Below, piece by piece: positions 16,605 to 25,791 of a stretch of DNA of 64,000 nucleotides. The notes under the pieces are model-generated. The model was not told where the DNA came from. It saw only the letters and a list, made by a program, of their open reading frames with translations, and ran no database searches. The stretch lies in the NCBI GenBank assembly GCA_963652335.1, contig CAVJSS010000003.1, forward strand, positions 24,044-88,043, given 5' to 3'. The stretch's first letter is position 1; each line of letters opens with the position of its first letter. This DNA comes from UBA4951 sp963652335. Its GTDB lineage: Bacteria > Bacillota_I > Bacilli_A > RFN20 > CAG-826. The position numbers and the translations under genes were made by a program.

Positions 16605-17992
16605 TTTCCATGGGTATCAGGGCCGGAGAAATTGACCACTTCGCGATAATCGCCAAGTTTTTTGACTCTGGTTGGATGGCGAAGCTTCCTTATGGCTTTG
16701 GCTTCGATTTGGCGGATACGTTCGCGGGTTACGCCGAATTCCTGACCGACTTCTTCCAAAGTCCTTGGACGGTTGTCGTCCAAGCCATAGCGGAGCCTTA
16801 AGACGCGTTCCTCGCGTTCGGTAAGGTCCTTCATGATTTCGTATAATTCGTCTTTGAGCAAGGATTTGGTCGTGTATTCTTCCGGGGATTGGGCTGATTT
16901 GTCTTCGATGAAATCTCCCAAATGGGAATCGTCTTCTTCGCCTATAGGGGTTTCCAAAGAGACCGGCTCAAGGGCGATGCGTTGGATTTCTCTGATGCGT
17001 TCCGGGGACAATGCGCCATCCATCCTTTCGGAGATTTCTTCCGCGGTCGGGTCCCTTCCCAATTCTTGGACAAGGGTTCTCTGGACCCTGGTCATCTTGT
17101 TGATCGTCTCGACCATATGGACCGGGATACGGATGGTCCTGGCTTGGTCGGCGATGGCGCGGGTTATGGCTTGCCTAATCCACCAAGTGGCGTAGGTAGA
17201 GAATTTGAATCCTTTGGTGTAATCGAATTTTTCCACCGCTTTGATAAGACCCATGTTCCCTTCTTGGATAAGATCGAGGAAATGCATTCCACGTCCGACG
17301 TAATGCTTGGCGATGGAGATTACCAAACGGAGGTTGGCGGTGATGAGTTCCTTTTTGGCTTCTTCGTCCCCTTCCGCGATGCGTTTGGCCAATTCCGTTT
17401 CTTGCTGAGCGGTCAAAAGATCGACTTTGCCGATTTCCCTAAGGTACATTTTGACGGAGTCGTTCACTTTGACTTCGCCTGGCTGGATTTTGGAAAAATC
17501 GTCGATTTCGGCGATTTCTTCGCTTTCTTTGTCGTCTAAATCGATATCGTCGTCTCCCAAATCGTCTTCACTTAGGGAATCCTCTGAGAATTCGACGTTG
17601 TCTAAGTCGGGTTCATCTTCGTCTTCGGAGATGACTTTGATGTTGTTTTCGGAAAAGAAGGCGATCAATTGCTCGACGTCGTCGTCTGACATATCGAATT
17701 TGGAAGTGGCTTCCAAGAGTTCTTCTTGGTCGATCGAGCCGTTGGCTTTTCCTTTTTTGAGGAATTCTTTCTTTAGCTTATCGAACAATTCCAATTCTTC
17801 GGTATCTTCGCTTGGATCGAAAGAGACGTCGATATCTTCGGTTTCTTCTTCGCTTTCCTTGGCTTTTTTAACTTCCTTTTTAGGCGTTTCCTTTTTGGTT
17901 GGAGCCTTTTTTTCGGCTGTTTTCTTTTCGCTCGCCTTTTTGGAGGCGGTTTTCTTTTCTTCGGTGGTTTCTTTCGCTTTCTTGATGGCCAT
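16601..17992 (-). CDS. rpoD: Primary sigma factor RpoD (SigA)
   Basis: This is a 463-aa housekeeping sigma-70. Residues 1-70 are a Lys/Glu/Ala-rich low-complexity extension. Region 1.1 follows (LFDKLKKEFLKKGKANGSI), then an acidic stretch and sigma regions 1.2-4.2. Region 2.4 (FSTYATWWIRQAITRAIADQ) and the region 4.2 helix-turn-helix (FGVTRERIRQIEAKAIRKL) are intact, so standard TTGACA/TATAAT promoters are expected, and examples are seen in this window. It lies 12 bases after dnaG in the classic macromolecular-synthesis order. Confidence 0.97.
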   Translation of the reverse strand: MAIKKAKETTEEKKTASKKASEKKTAEKKAPTKKETPKKEVKKAKESEEETEDIDVSFDPSEDTEELELFDKLKKEFLKKGKANGSIDQEELLEATSKFDMSDDDVEQLIAFFSENNIKVISEDEDEPDLDNVEFSEDSLSEDDLGDDDIDLDDKESEEIAEIDDFSKIQPGEVKVNDSVKMYLREIGKVDLLTAQQETELAKRIAEGDEEAKKELITANLRLVISIAKHYVGRGMHFLDLIQEGNMGLIKAVEKFDYTKGFKFSTYATWWIRQAITRAIADQARTIRIPVHMVETINKMTRVQRTLVQELGRDPTAEEISERMDGALSPERIREIQRIALEPVSLETPIGEEDDSHLGDFIEDKSAQSPEEYTTKSLLKDELYEIMKDLTEREERVLRLRYGLDDNRPRTLEEVGQEFGVTRERIRQIEAKAIRKLRHPTRVKKLGDYREVVNFSGPDTHGK

Positions 17993-18004
17993 GTTGTCCC
18001 CTTT

Positions 18005-19807
18005 CTAGTCGTTGTTTCCCTTTTTGATGTGGCGTTTATCCAACGCTTTTTTATAGATTTCGGCTTGTTCGGCTTTGGATTTGCCTAGCAATTCCTTCTC
18101 TAACGTCGCTTTTTCGTATTTTTTGTCTTTTTCCGCTTTGATGGTCCTAGCCAAAGCTTCGATATTCTCCAAAGAGAACGGCGGATAGCTGTTTTCGTCG
18201 GAGATCATCGTGGCCAATGAGCTTAGTTCGTCCGCGTTGTCGAATTCGCTGGATTCGATGTCGCTAAGAAGCAAGGATATCTCGATGTCGGCGTTCCTTT
18301 TGTTCTCGTATTCGATGACGAAGTTGGCGATGGTTTGATAGGTTTCGTTGTAGAAACTATCGATCGATGTCTTGAAGAATTCCACCGCCTCGCGGTTATG
18401 GAGCATGTAATAGAGCATCTGCTTCTCGGCGAAGTCCAAACGGCCTTTGTTTTCCCTTTTAAGCCGCCTGTAGCTCGTTTTTGGGGTTACGCAATATTCT
18501 TCTGCGTCTTCCCTATTCTCTGTCGAATTGGCCTCTCTCCTGATCAATGAGGCCTCATATCCGGTTATCCTTGAAAGCTTGGCGATGTTGTTTTCCTTCT
18601 CAAGTCCTGGGGGGATGTTAGAAAGATAAGGGATGAAATACCTTAGGACCTTTTCCCTATCTTCTTTTGAAGATAATTGCTTGACGTTAAGGTAATAATT
18701 CAGCTGGAAGTCGAATGGATCGGTCAGATTGTTCATCATTTGGATCAAAACGTCTTTCCCTGATTCTTGGAGGATGTCGTCAGGATCCCTTAGATCATTC
18801 GGATTGAGGACGATCCTGAAAGGGATGTCTGCTTTGGATAGTTTTTGGATCATTTTCATCATCCCTGTTTGCCCGGCGGCGTCTCCATCGAGGCAAAGCC
18901 GTACTTCGGCACGGAGGAAACGGAGCATTTTGATATGTTCATCGCTTAGATTGGTCCCCATTAAGGCCACGGCTGAGCGGATTCCGGCCTTAGATAGGGC
19001 GATGACGTCCATGAACCCCTCCAAAACGTAGATATAGCCATCGTGCCTGGCTATTTCTTTGGCGATGTCATAGTTATAGAGGACCTCGCTTTTATGGAAG
19101 ATGCGGGTTTCGGGGGAATTGACGTATTTGCTGCTTCCGTCATCCCTTATTCTGCGAGCCGAGAAGCCGACGACTTGGCCGTCTTTGTCTTTGAGTGGGA
19201 AGATGAGCCTTCCGGCGTTGGAATCGGCCGTGCCGTTGGCTTTGACCAAAGCGATCCCGATGTCTTCGATGGATTTCAGCGAATGGCCCTTGGCTTGAAG
19301 GTATTGGATCGTCTTTTCCCCATCAAGGAGAGAATAGCCGATGCCAAAGGCATTGGCGGTAGTTTCATCGATGTTTCTTTTAAAAAGATATTCTTTTGCT
19401 TCTTGCCCCTCTTTGGTCGATAAGCCATAAAGGTAGAACAATTGAAGGTCGTTGATGCATTTATAAAGGGGCACCAGATCGGCGTCCACTTTCTTTTCAT
19501 GGCGTTCGCTTATCAATCTTGGATCGTCATAGCCGATGATCGAAGCCAATTTCCTTACGGCTTCGTCAAAGGAGATCTTTTCGTATTTTTGGACGAAGGT
19601 CAAAGCGTTCCCGCCGGCTCCGCATGAGAAGCATTTGTAAATTTGCTTCTCTTTGGAGATGTTCAAGGATGGGTTTTTATCGTCGTGGAATGGACAGATA
19701 GCCAAATAAGAACGGCCTTTTTGAATGACTTGGATATAGGAGGAAATTACGCTTACGATGTCGCTGCTTTTAAGCAAATCATCGATCAAATCTCTTGAAT
19801 ATGGCAT
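18005..19807 (-). CDS. dnaG: DNA primase DnaG
   Basis: This 600-aa replication primase has a CHC2-type zinc finger at about residues 38-65 (CPFHDDKNPS...CFSCGAGG). A primase core follows, then TOPRIM acidic residues in VLEGFMDVIAL and CLDGDAAGQTG, and a helical C-terminal helicase-interaction region. The ribosome binding site is a strong AAGGAGGAA. A perfect 9-bp inverted repeat sits directly upstream of it and may regulate the operon with rpoD. Confidence 0.96.
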   Translation of the reverse strand: MPYSRDLIDDLLKSSDIVSVISSYIQVIQKGRSYLAICPFHDDKNPSLNISKEKQIYKCFSCGAGGNALTFVQKYEKISFDEAVRKLASIIGYDDPRLISERHEKKVDADLVPLYKCINDLQLFYLYGLSTKEGQEAKEYLFKRNIDETTANAFGIGYSLLDGEKTIQYLQAKGHSLKSIEDIGIALVKANGTADSNAGRLIFPLKDKDGQVVGFSARRIRDDGSSKYVNSPETRIFHKSEVLYNYDIAKEIARHDGYIYVLEGFMDVIALSKAGIRSAVALMGTNLSDEHIKMLRFLRAEVRLCLDGDAAGQTGMMKMIQKLSKADIPFRIVLNPNDLRDPDDILQESGKDVLIQMMNNLTDPFDFQLNYYLNVKQLSSKEDREKVLRYFIPYLSNIPPGLEKENNIAKLSRITGYEASLIRREANSTENREDAEEYCVTPKTSYRRLKRENKGRLDFAEKQMLYYMLHNREAVEFFKTSIDSFYNETYQTIANFVIEYENKRNADIEISLLLSDIESSEFDNADELSSLATMISDENSYPPFSLENIEALARTIKAEKDKKYEKATLEKELLGKSKAEQAEIYKKALDKRHIKKGNND

Positions 19808-19822
19808 TTTTCCTCCTTTCTT

Positions 19823-19844
19823 CCATATTAATAAATTAATATGG
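19823..19844. promoter_or_regulatory. Perfect inverted repeat in the dnaG leader
   Basis: CCATATTAA, a TAAA spacer and TTAATATGG form a 22-bp perfect palindrome between a possible TATAGT -10 box and the dnaG ribosome binding site. It could be an operator or an mRNA hairpin. It has no T-run, so it is not a simple terminator. An AAAACTACTAA element lies just upstream at about 19854-19864. Confidence 0.55.
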
Positions 19845-19872
19845 CTTTTACTATAAAACTACTAATGGCTAT

Positions 19873-21252
19873 TTACATGAAACATTTGACGCCAAAGTAA
19901 TCGACAAGTTCGGTTATAGACATCCTGATTTGCTTCATCGTGTCTCTGTCGCGAACAGTGACGGTTTGGTCTTCGATGGTTTGGAAGTCCACCGTCACGC
20001 AATATGGGGTGCCGATTTCGTCTTGGCGGCGATAGCGTTTCCCAATCGATCCTGTGACGTCATAGGTGCAAGATAGGCGTTTGTTTAAGATGTTAAGGAC
20101 TTCCGAAGCCTTGCTTTCCAATTTCTTTGACAAAGGAAGGATAGCCACCTTATATGGGGCGAGCCCCGGAGCAAGGTGCATGACGGTACGGACGTCTCCG
20201 CCTTCAAGGGTTTCTTCGTCATATGAATCCACCATGGTCATAAGCATCAGCCTATCCAAACCCATCGATGGTTCGATGACGTATGGAAGGTATCTTTCGT
20301 TGGTTTCTGGATCGAAATAAGTGAGATCTTGCTTGGAATATTCTTGATGGCGGCCCAAATCGTAATCGGTGCGATCGGCAACGCCTAGGATTTCGCCCCA
20401 GCCCAAGGTCGGAAAATCGTATTCGACGTCGGTCGTGGCTTTGGAATAGAAAGCCAATTCGGCGGCCTCGTGATCTCTGAAACGGAGGTTTTCTTCTTTG
20501 ATTCCTAAAGATTCGACGAATTTGAGGCAGAATTTCTTCCAATAGGCAAACCATTCCAAATCGGTTCCAGGTTTACAGAAGAATTCCATCTCAAGCTGTT
20601 CGAATTCGCGGGTGCGGAAAGTGAAATTGCCCGGCGTGATCTCGTTTCTGAATGATTTTCCGGCATTGCAGATCCCGAAAGGGAGTTTCTTTCTTGAGGC
20701 ACGTTGGACGGCTTTGAAGTTGGTGAAAACCCCTTGGGCGGTCTCTGGGCGGAGATACACCACCGATGAATTGTCTTCCGTGACGCCAATATGGGTTTTG
20801 AACATCATGTTGAATTTGCGGATCGGAGTGAAATCGCTTTTGCCGCAATTGGGGCATTTGACTTCATGGGCATGGATGAATTTATCCATCTCTTCGAAGG
20901 TCATTCCTTCGACGTCGGCATCCGGATATTGGCTTTCGATCAGGCTATCGGCGCGATGGCGGGCATGGCAGGCTTTGCAATCGCACATCGGATCGTTGAA
21001 AGTGGAAACATGGCCAGTAGCCTCCCAAACTTTCGGATTCATGAGGATTGCGGCGTCGATTCCGACGTTGGTCGGGGATTCTTGGACGAATTTCTTCCAC
21101 CATAAGGCTTTGAGGTTCTTTTTTAGTTCAGAACCCAAAGGGCCGTAGTCCCAAGTGTTGGCCAAGCCGCCGTAAATGGCGCTGCCAGGAAAGACATAAC
21201 CGGTGTTTTGAAGATGCTGGGTGATTTTTTCGAAATCGAATTTATTAGGCAT
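19873..21252 (-). CDS. glyS: Glycyl-tRNA synthetase, single-chain class II (GlyQS type)
   Basis: This homodimeric-type glycyl-tRNA synthetase is 459 aa from MPNKFDFEKITQHLQ. It shows GSAIYGGLANTWDYGPLG, motif 2 around FRTREFEQLEMEFF, motif 3 IEPSMGLDRL and a C-terminal anticodon-binding domain. It is the alpha2 form typical of Mollicutes and some Bacilli, not the GlyQ/GlyS tetramer. The start at 21252 is chosen for its TGAGGAAATCC ribosome binding site; the longer frame adds an unconserved stretch spanning the terminator. CxxC zinc ligands (CDCKAC, CPNC) are present. Confidence 0.95.
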   Translation of the reverse strand: MPNKFDFEKITQHLQNTGYVFPGSAIYGGLANTWDYGPLGSELKKNLKALWWKKFVQESPTNVGIDAAILMNPKVWEATGHVSTFNDPMCDCKACHARHRADSLIESQYPDADVEGMTFEEMDKFIHAHEVKCPNCGKSDFTPIRKFNMMFKTHIGVTEDNSSVVYLRPETAQGVFTNFKAVQRASRKKLPFGICNAGKSFRNEITPGNFTFRTREFEQLEMEFFCKPGTDLEWFAYWKKFCLKFVESLGIKEENLRFRDHEAAELAFYSKATTDVEYDFPTLGWGEILGVADRTDYDLGRHQEYSKQDLTYFDPETNERYLPYVIEPSMGLDRLMLMTMVDSYDEETLEGGDVRTVMHLAPGLAPYKVAILPLSKKLESKASEVLNILNKRLSCTYDVTGSIGKRYRRQDEIGTPYCVTVDFQTIEDQTVTVRDRDTMKQIRMSITELVDYFGVKCFM

Positions 21253-21264
21253 ATGGATTTCCTC

Positions 21265-21290
21265 AATAAAAAAAGTCCAACTTTTTGGAC
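21265..21290 (-). terminator. Terminator between recO and glyS
   Basis: On the minus strand GTCCAA, an AAAG loop and TTGGAC are followed by seven T residues, 13 bases before the glyS start. It can end the ybeY-to-recO transcript. The gap to recO is too short to hold a T-box leader. Confidence 0.85.
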
Positions 21291-21341
21291 GCATTATTTT
21301 AATGGCTTTGAATATGAAATGTCAACCCTATATAAGTTAAG

Positions 21342-22073
21342 TCAGCAACGTTCCAACATTAATGTTGACTTGAGTTTGACGTTGGTTAGGTTCTCGATGT
21401 AAGAGGCTAGCTGGCATATCAAGGCTATCGATTCGTCTTTGTTAAAAGAAACGCGACCGAAATCTTCCAAAGGGAATAAGAAAGCGTATCTCAATATCTT
21501 TAACATCCTTCCGCCGATCCTAATGGTGTTCGAATCGGCATATCCTTCCGATACGAAGCCGCCTTCTTTGTAATTTACCCCAACGATGTTTTTCTTGTTT
21601 CCGGAGATGACGCATCTATCGACTTCCAAGCCATAGCCCATTATGGCCAATAATTTGGCGAAATATAGAAAACACGCCGAATATATCGGATATCCTTCGT
21701 TTATTTCCTTTATCGCTTTGTCAAGATAAGGGAAGGCTTTGATAGCGTCTTCTTCGCTTAATAGCCGTGAATTGATCTCAGAAAGGAAGGAAAGGCAGCT
21801 CATCCAAAGGAGGTCGTCTTTTTCTTTTAAGGCAAAAAGGGGCTTGCCTTCCGAAAGATAAAGGCTGTTTCCGTCTATCGAAGAAAAGAGGGAGAACCTT
21901 GAATAAGCGAATATTTGGCAAGATGAGGCGTTTTTGCTGTTTGTCTTTTTTATCCCTCTGGCCAAAAAGGAAAACAATCCTTCTTCTCCTATGCAAGCAA
22001 CCATGGCGTCGTTTTCTTTATAAGGAGAGATGTGAAGAACGTATCCTTCTTTCTGAATAAGCTCCTTTCTCAT
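21342..22073 (-). CDS. recO: DNA repair protein RecO
   Basis: RecO, with RecR, loads RecA at gaps. The 243-aa protein begins with the OB-fold signature (EGYVLHISPYKENDAMVACIGEEGLFSFLARGIKK) and continues with a helical domain of the right length. The cysteines of the usual zinc finger are largely missing in the region CVISGNKKNIVGVNYKEGGFV, where one C-x(n)-G remnant remains. The start overlaps the era stop by four bases. Confidence 0.88.
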   Translation of the reverse strand: MRKELIQKEGYVLHISPYKENDAMVACIGEEGLFSFLARGIKKTNSKNASSCQIFAYSRFSLFSSIDGNSLYLSEGKPLFALKEKDDLLWMSCLSFLSEINSRLLSEEDAIKAFPYLDKAIKEINEGYPIYSACFLYFAKLLAIMGYGLEVDRCVISGNKKNIVGVNYKEGGFVSEGYADSNTIRIGGRMLKILRYAFLFPLEDFGRVSFNKDESIALICQLASYIENLTNVKLKSTLMLERC

Positions 22074-22954
22074 CTATCTTTGCTATAGCCAAAAGCTTTG
22101 AGCCTATCGCTTTTTTGCCTCCAATCGGCGGCTTGTCGGACTTCGATTCTAAGATCGATGTGCTTATGGAGGCGTTTCTCCAAATCGCGTCTGGCTGTCA
22201 TCGAGATCTTTTTGATCATCTCCCCGCCTTTCCCGACCACGATTCCGATTTGGCTTTTCTTTTCGACCCAAATCGTGGCTTCGATATATATCTCTTTGGC
22301 TTTTTCGTTCAATGAATCGATGGTGACCGCGGCTTGATGCGGCACTTCGTCGGAAAGGAAATGGAGCATTTCGTAACGAATAGTTTCTTTGACGTCGAAA
22401 GCCACCCCTTTGTCGGTCAAGGTACCTTCTTTATAATACATCGGCCCTTCCGGGAGATATTTGGCCACCGCTTCTTTGACGTCTTTCAATCCGAAATTGG
22501 TCAAGGCGGACATTTGGATTATCTCCTTGTTCGGGAATTCCTCGTGCAATTCGCTAAGCAAGGCTTCCATTTTCGGGGCCGTGGCCAAATCGATTTTGTT
22601 GACCAAAATCAAAAAAGGGCAATTGAGTTTCAAGGCTTTGAGGGTCTTGAAAGATGGATCGTCTTCCTCAAAATTGTCGGCGGAAATCATGAAAAGGCAG
22701 ATATCGGCGTCCCCTAAGGAAGAACGGGCTTCTTTGTTCATGAATTTGTCCAAAGCCGCTTCGCCTTCGAAAAGGCCTGGAGTATCGATGAAAACCATCT
22801 GATAGTCCTTTTCGGTCAAAACGCCGATGATGTTATCCCTGGTGGTTTGGGGTTTTGGGGAAACGATCGAGACCTTATGGGACAAAATAGCATTCAAAAA
22901 AGTCGATTTGCCGACGTTTGGTCGGCCTAAGATGGCTACGAATCCGCTTTTCAT
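22070..22954 (-). CDS. era: GTPase Era
   Basis: This 294-aa GTPase is required for 16S rRNA 3'-end and 30S maturation. It shows G1 GRPNVGKST (residues 10-18), G3 DTPG, G4 NKID and a C-terminal KH domain with VVGKGGEMIKKI. The start at 22954 (MKSGFVAILG) matches the family; the longer upstream frame lies inside cdd and is not conserved. It overlaps cdd by four bases and recO downstream by four. Confidence 0.96.
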   Translation of the reverse strand: MKSGFVAILGRPNVGKSTFLNAILSHKVSIVSPKPQTTRDNIIGVLTEKDYQMVFIDTPGLFEGEAALDKFMNKEARSSLGDADICLFMISADNFEEDDPSFKTLKALKLNCPFLILVNKIDLATAPKMEALLSELHEEFPNKEIIQMSALTNFGLKDVKEAVAKYLPEGPMYYKEGTLTDKGVAFDVKETIRYEMLHFLSDEVPHQAAVTIDSLNEKAKEIYIEATIWVEKKSQIGIVVGKGGEMIKKISMTARRDLEKRLHKHIDLRIEVRQAADWRQKSDRLKAFGYSKDR

Positions 22955-23355
22955 TTGATCAAATCCTTTTTGCCGAAAGCGAAAGGCAGAATCCCTTCGA
23001 TGTTCGTTTCTTTGACGTCGCCTTTCAAATTGGCTAGATAGATTTTGGCATTTGGGTCCAAAAGCTCGCTGATGACTTGGCGGCAAGCCCCGCAAGGAGC
23101 GCAGACGTCATCCGTATCGGCGATGATGGCGATAGATATGATATCCCCCGCCTTAACGCCGTTCATCATGGCGTTGGCGATGGCGTTTCTTTCGGCGCAC
23201 AAAGAAAGGGGATAAGATGAATTTTCCACGTTCCCGCCTTTGAAGATCCTTCCGTCTTTCGATAAAACGGCTGCCCCTACGGCAAAATGGCTATAAGGTG
23301 AATAGGAAAGGGAGCGGGCATCTTTGGCGGCTTCAATCAAGGTCGATTCGTTCAT
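22951..23355 (-). CDS. cdd: Cytidine deaminase
   Basis: This 134-aa homotetrameric-type cytidine deaminase serves pyrimidine salvage. The catalytic zinc motifs are CAERNAI (His replaced by Cys, as usual for this type) and PCGACRQV, with the substrate motif FKGGNVENSSYP. The start at 23355 (MNESTLIEAA) is preferred and overlaps the end of ybeY by 23 bases. The order ybeY-cdd-era is that of Bacilli, except that dgkA, usually found between ybeY and cdd, is absent. Confidence 0.95.
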   Translation of the reverse strand: MNESTLIEAAKDARSLSYSPYSHFAVGAAVLSKDGRIFKGGNVENSSYPLSLCAERNAIANAMMNGVKAGDIISIAIIADTDDVCAPCGACRQVISELLDPNAKIYLANLKGDVKETNIEGILPFAFGKKDLIK

Positions 23356-23809
23356 TCGATACTTCCTCCAATATCTTATCTTGAAGAGAGAACATCGCGA
23401 TCTCATCTTCCTTTTTCATATGATCGTATCCCAATAGGTGCAATAAGCCATGGGTGAAAAGGAAACTTAATTCCCTATAAAGGGTGTTGCCGATTTCCTT
23501 AGCCTGCCTTTGAGCCTGAGGGACGGATATCAGGATTTCCCCTAGCATCTTTTCGATGTTCGGATCGTTTATTCGATGAGTTGGGTCTTTATCGTCGTTG
23601 AAGGCGAAGGATATCACGTCCGTCACCCTATCGACCCCACGATAATCTTTGTTTATCCGATGGATCGTTTCATCGTCGACGAAGCTGACGTCGACTTCGT
23701 AATTGTCTTTGACGTCAAGATGTTTGAAGGTCGCTGCCAAAATATCTTGGTAGCGTTTTTCCATCACGTCGAATTTCGCATCGCAAGCGTTAGAAAAAAC
23801 AAGTTCCAT
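23333..23809 (-). CDS. ybeY: Endoribonuclease YbeY
   Basis: YbeY is a metal-dependent single-strand RNase in 16S rRNA maturation and ribosome quality control. At 158 aa it carries the zinc signature HGLLHLLGYDH near residue 115-125 and the upstream TDVISFAF segment. It starts the ybeY-cdd-era-recO unit; no phoH is found next to it, unlike in Bacillus. Confidence 0.95.
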   Translation of the reverse strand: MELVFSNACDAKFDVMEKRYQDILAATFKHLDVKDNYEVDVSFVDDETIHRINKDYRGVDRVTDVISFAFNDDKDPTHRINDPNIEKMLGEILISVPQAQRQAKEIGNTLYRELSFLFTHGLLHLLGYDHMKKEDEIAMFSLQDKILEEVSNERIDLD

Positions 23810-23844
23810 GGCTTAACTTTAACATAAAGTTAGCCTTAAAGCCA

Positions 23845-25038
23845 TCAATCGCGTGGTTTGAAGATATATTCTCTGAAATAAAGCTCGTTCATCTCCCTTT
23901 CTTTCTTGGAGAATACATAATCGAAAATCTCGGCGCCGCCCTTTTCGATCAAAAGCAAAGCGAAAAGATGGAAAAGATAGAAATTGAGGGAAGCTTCGTT
24001 GGACATTAAGCTTGGGAACAAAGAGAAAGCGGCCGTGACGAAAGTCAATATCCCTCTTTCCAATAACATCGTTTTCCCGTATTTGTCAGCATCCTTGCTC
24101 AAGGAAAAAAGAAGTTGCTTGGCTTCCTCTTCTTTTTCAGACTGGAATAGCATCCCCTCTTCTTTCCTCATCCTTTTGCCTTTTAGAGAAAAATATCGAT
24201 GGAATAAGAGCTTTTCTCCGCACAATAAGGCTAAAACCCCACCTAAGGAGATAAAGAAAGAAGGAGTGTTTAAGCCAACTATCACGCTTAAAAGGACGAT
24301 GGTTCCGATTTTGGAGACCACCGATGCCGTATCGGCGAAGAGATTCTTTTTGAAGGCGTTGAACCTCTCATAATTGATTTTAAGGCGGTTTGGGTCTTTA
24401 TCATAAACAGACAAGAGATATCGCTTGTCGAAAGAACGGATGGAACAAAGGATGAAAATCCTTCTTCCTTCTTCCAAAAGGAGATATAGACCTAAACAAG
24501 TAAGGCTTAGCCATAAAGGGGCTTTATCAAGAAGGGCAAGGCCGAAAGCCAAACATATTTCCGATACGAATAAGAATGCATCGGAAAGGATTTCCTTCCA
24601 TAAAGGGACGATTCTTTTGGCTTTAGGGGGCTTTGACACGTGATATTGTTCCATTATTCCCCAAAGTCCGCTCCACAAGGATAAAAAGGATTCTTTCTTT
24701 AGATGGGTCTCTCCTTTCGCCGGATCAAGATAGGTCACCGTTTCCTTTTCTATTTCGGTGACCACCACCATATGGATTCCTTCTTCTTCGTTTAACAAAG
24801 CCAAAAAAGGGCCTTCCTTCTCGAAGGGATAGGAGAATTTCTCCTTTTCCGATTCAAAGAACCTGAGATCGAATCCGAAAGAAGACATTTCTTCTTCCAA
24901 GGTCTTCAAAGAATAGGGAGGATGAGCGGAGAAAGCGATGTTCTTCCAACCTCTCTTTTTGGTTTTTAGATAAGCCAATGTCCTTAAAGATGACAAAGCG
25001 CAGCTATGTTCGTCGAATTGATAGGAGATCTTAGACAT
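23845..25038 (-). CDS. C39 peptidase-domain polytopic membrane protein without a nucleotide-binding domain
   Basis: This 397-aa protein begins with a C39-type papain-like domain: C13 in FDEHSCALSSLRTL, a His in EGIHMVVVTE near 90 and an Asp in TYLDPAKG near 104. These match the Cys-His-Asp of bacteriocin-leader peptidases. About five hydrophobic segments follow from residue 150 on and resemble an ABC-exporter membrane domain. There is no Walker A, Walker B or ABC signature and no neighbouring ATPase gene. The start at 25038 has a GGAGGG site. Substrate and partner are unknown. Confidence 0.7.
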   Translation of the reverse strand: MSKISYQFDEHSCALSSLRTLAYLKTKKRGWKNIAFSAHPPYSLKTLEEEMSSFGFDLRFFESEKEKFSYPFEKEGPFLALLNEEEGIHMVVVTEIEKETVTYLDPAKGETHLKKESFLSLWSGLWGIMEQYHVSKPPKAKRIVPLWKEILSDAFLFVSEICLAFGLALLDKAPLWLSLTCLGLYLLLEEGRRIFILCSIRSFDKRYLLSVYDKDPNRLKINYERFNAFKKNLFADTASVVSKIGTIVLLSVIVGLNTPSFFISLGGVLALLCGEKLLFHRYFSLKGKRMRKEEGMLFQSEKEEEAKQLLFSLSKDADKYGKTMLLERGILTFVTAAFSLFPSLMSNEASLNFYLFHLFALLLIEKGGAEIFDYVFSKKEREMNELYFREYIFKPRD

Positions 25039-25085
25039 GTTTCCCTCCAATACCTTTTAGAGACAAATGGAGGGAATTTACCTAT

Positions 25086-25738
25086 TTATTCTTCTTTTTC
25101 TTCTATTTTATGATGGGAAGAAACCTCGAAATGGTATTTGACGATGCCTAAATCGATCTTGAAATAAGGGCCACCGAGGTTCTTTAAGATGACTCTGCCG
25201 TTTTTGAGTTCGAAAAAGAATTTTTGCTGGTTAAGGGCAGTTGGGGCCAAACCTGCGGCTATGACGCCCTTCATGAACCAATCGCATTCTTCATCGGCCT
25301 TATAAAGTCGGGAAATGTCTTTGCTTTTATGAGGGAAGCCACCATTTTTACCATATCCCAAAGAAATGACGATCAAAAGTTTTTTCCTTTTTCAAAAGCG
25401 GCTTCCGTCTTTCCGTGCGTTAAGGCGACCCAACAGGTGTTAAGGCCTATTTCTTGGCACTTTAGGACCAGCTTTTCGCCATAATATCCGGCTTTTTCTT
25501 GATCCCTTTTATTTCCCACGATGCAGATGTAGTTGGCGACGTTTTCGAATTTGCCATAACGGGCCAAAATGGAAGAAAAGCATTTAGGCTCATCGAAAAA
25601 GACTTGGAAGGAGAGGCCGCTTTCAAAGCCGATTTCGTTGGCCAAGGATCTTATCTCTTCCTTCTTTTCTTCTTCGATTGGCTCTGATTTATATTGCCTG
25701 ACGCTATGGCGTTCTTTCATCAATTCGATGATATCCAT
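25086..25738 (-). pseudogene. Nitroreductase-family gene split by a -1/+1 frameshift
   Basis: Two overlapping frames together make one nitroreductase of about 215 aa. The first (start 25738, MDIIELMKERHSVRQYKSEP) carries the FMN-binding N-terminus and ends near 25373 with FEKGKNF. The second, in another frame, continues with VISLGYGKNGG...PHKSK to 25086. Adding one base in the A6 run of the coding strand near 25380 restores the reading KGKKLLIVISLGYGK. It is either a recent mutation, a recoding site or a sequencing error. The rest of the sequence is intact and conserved. Confidence 0.75.
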
Positions 25739-25791
25739 GATGTTTCCCTTTCTTTTGAAACATAAATAGTCAAAGACCAAAAATCATCTTG

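Noticed and set aside
21253..21341. T-box riboswitch before glyS
   Set aside because: Only about 90 bp separate recO and glyS, with a simple terminator and no stem I or T-box sequence.
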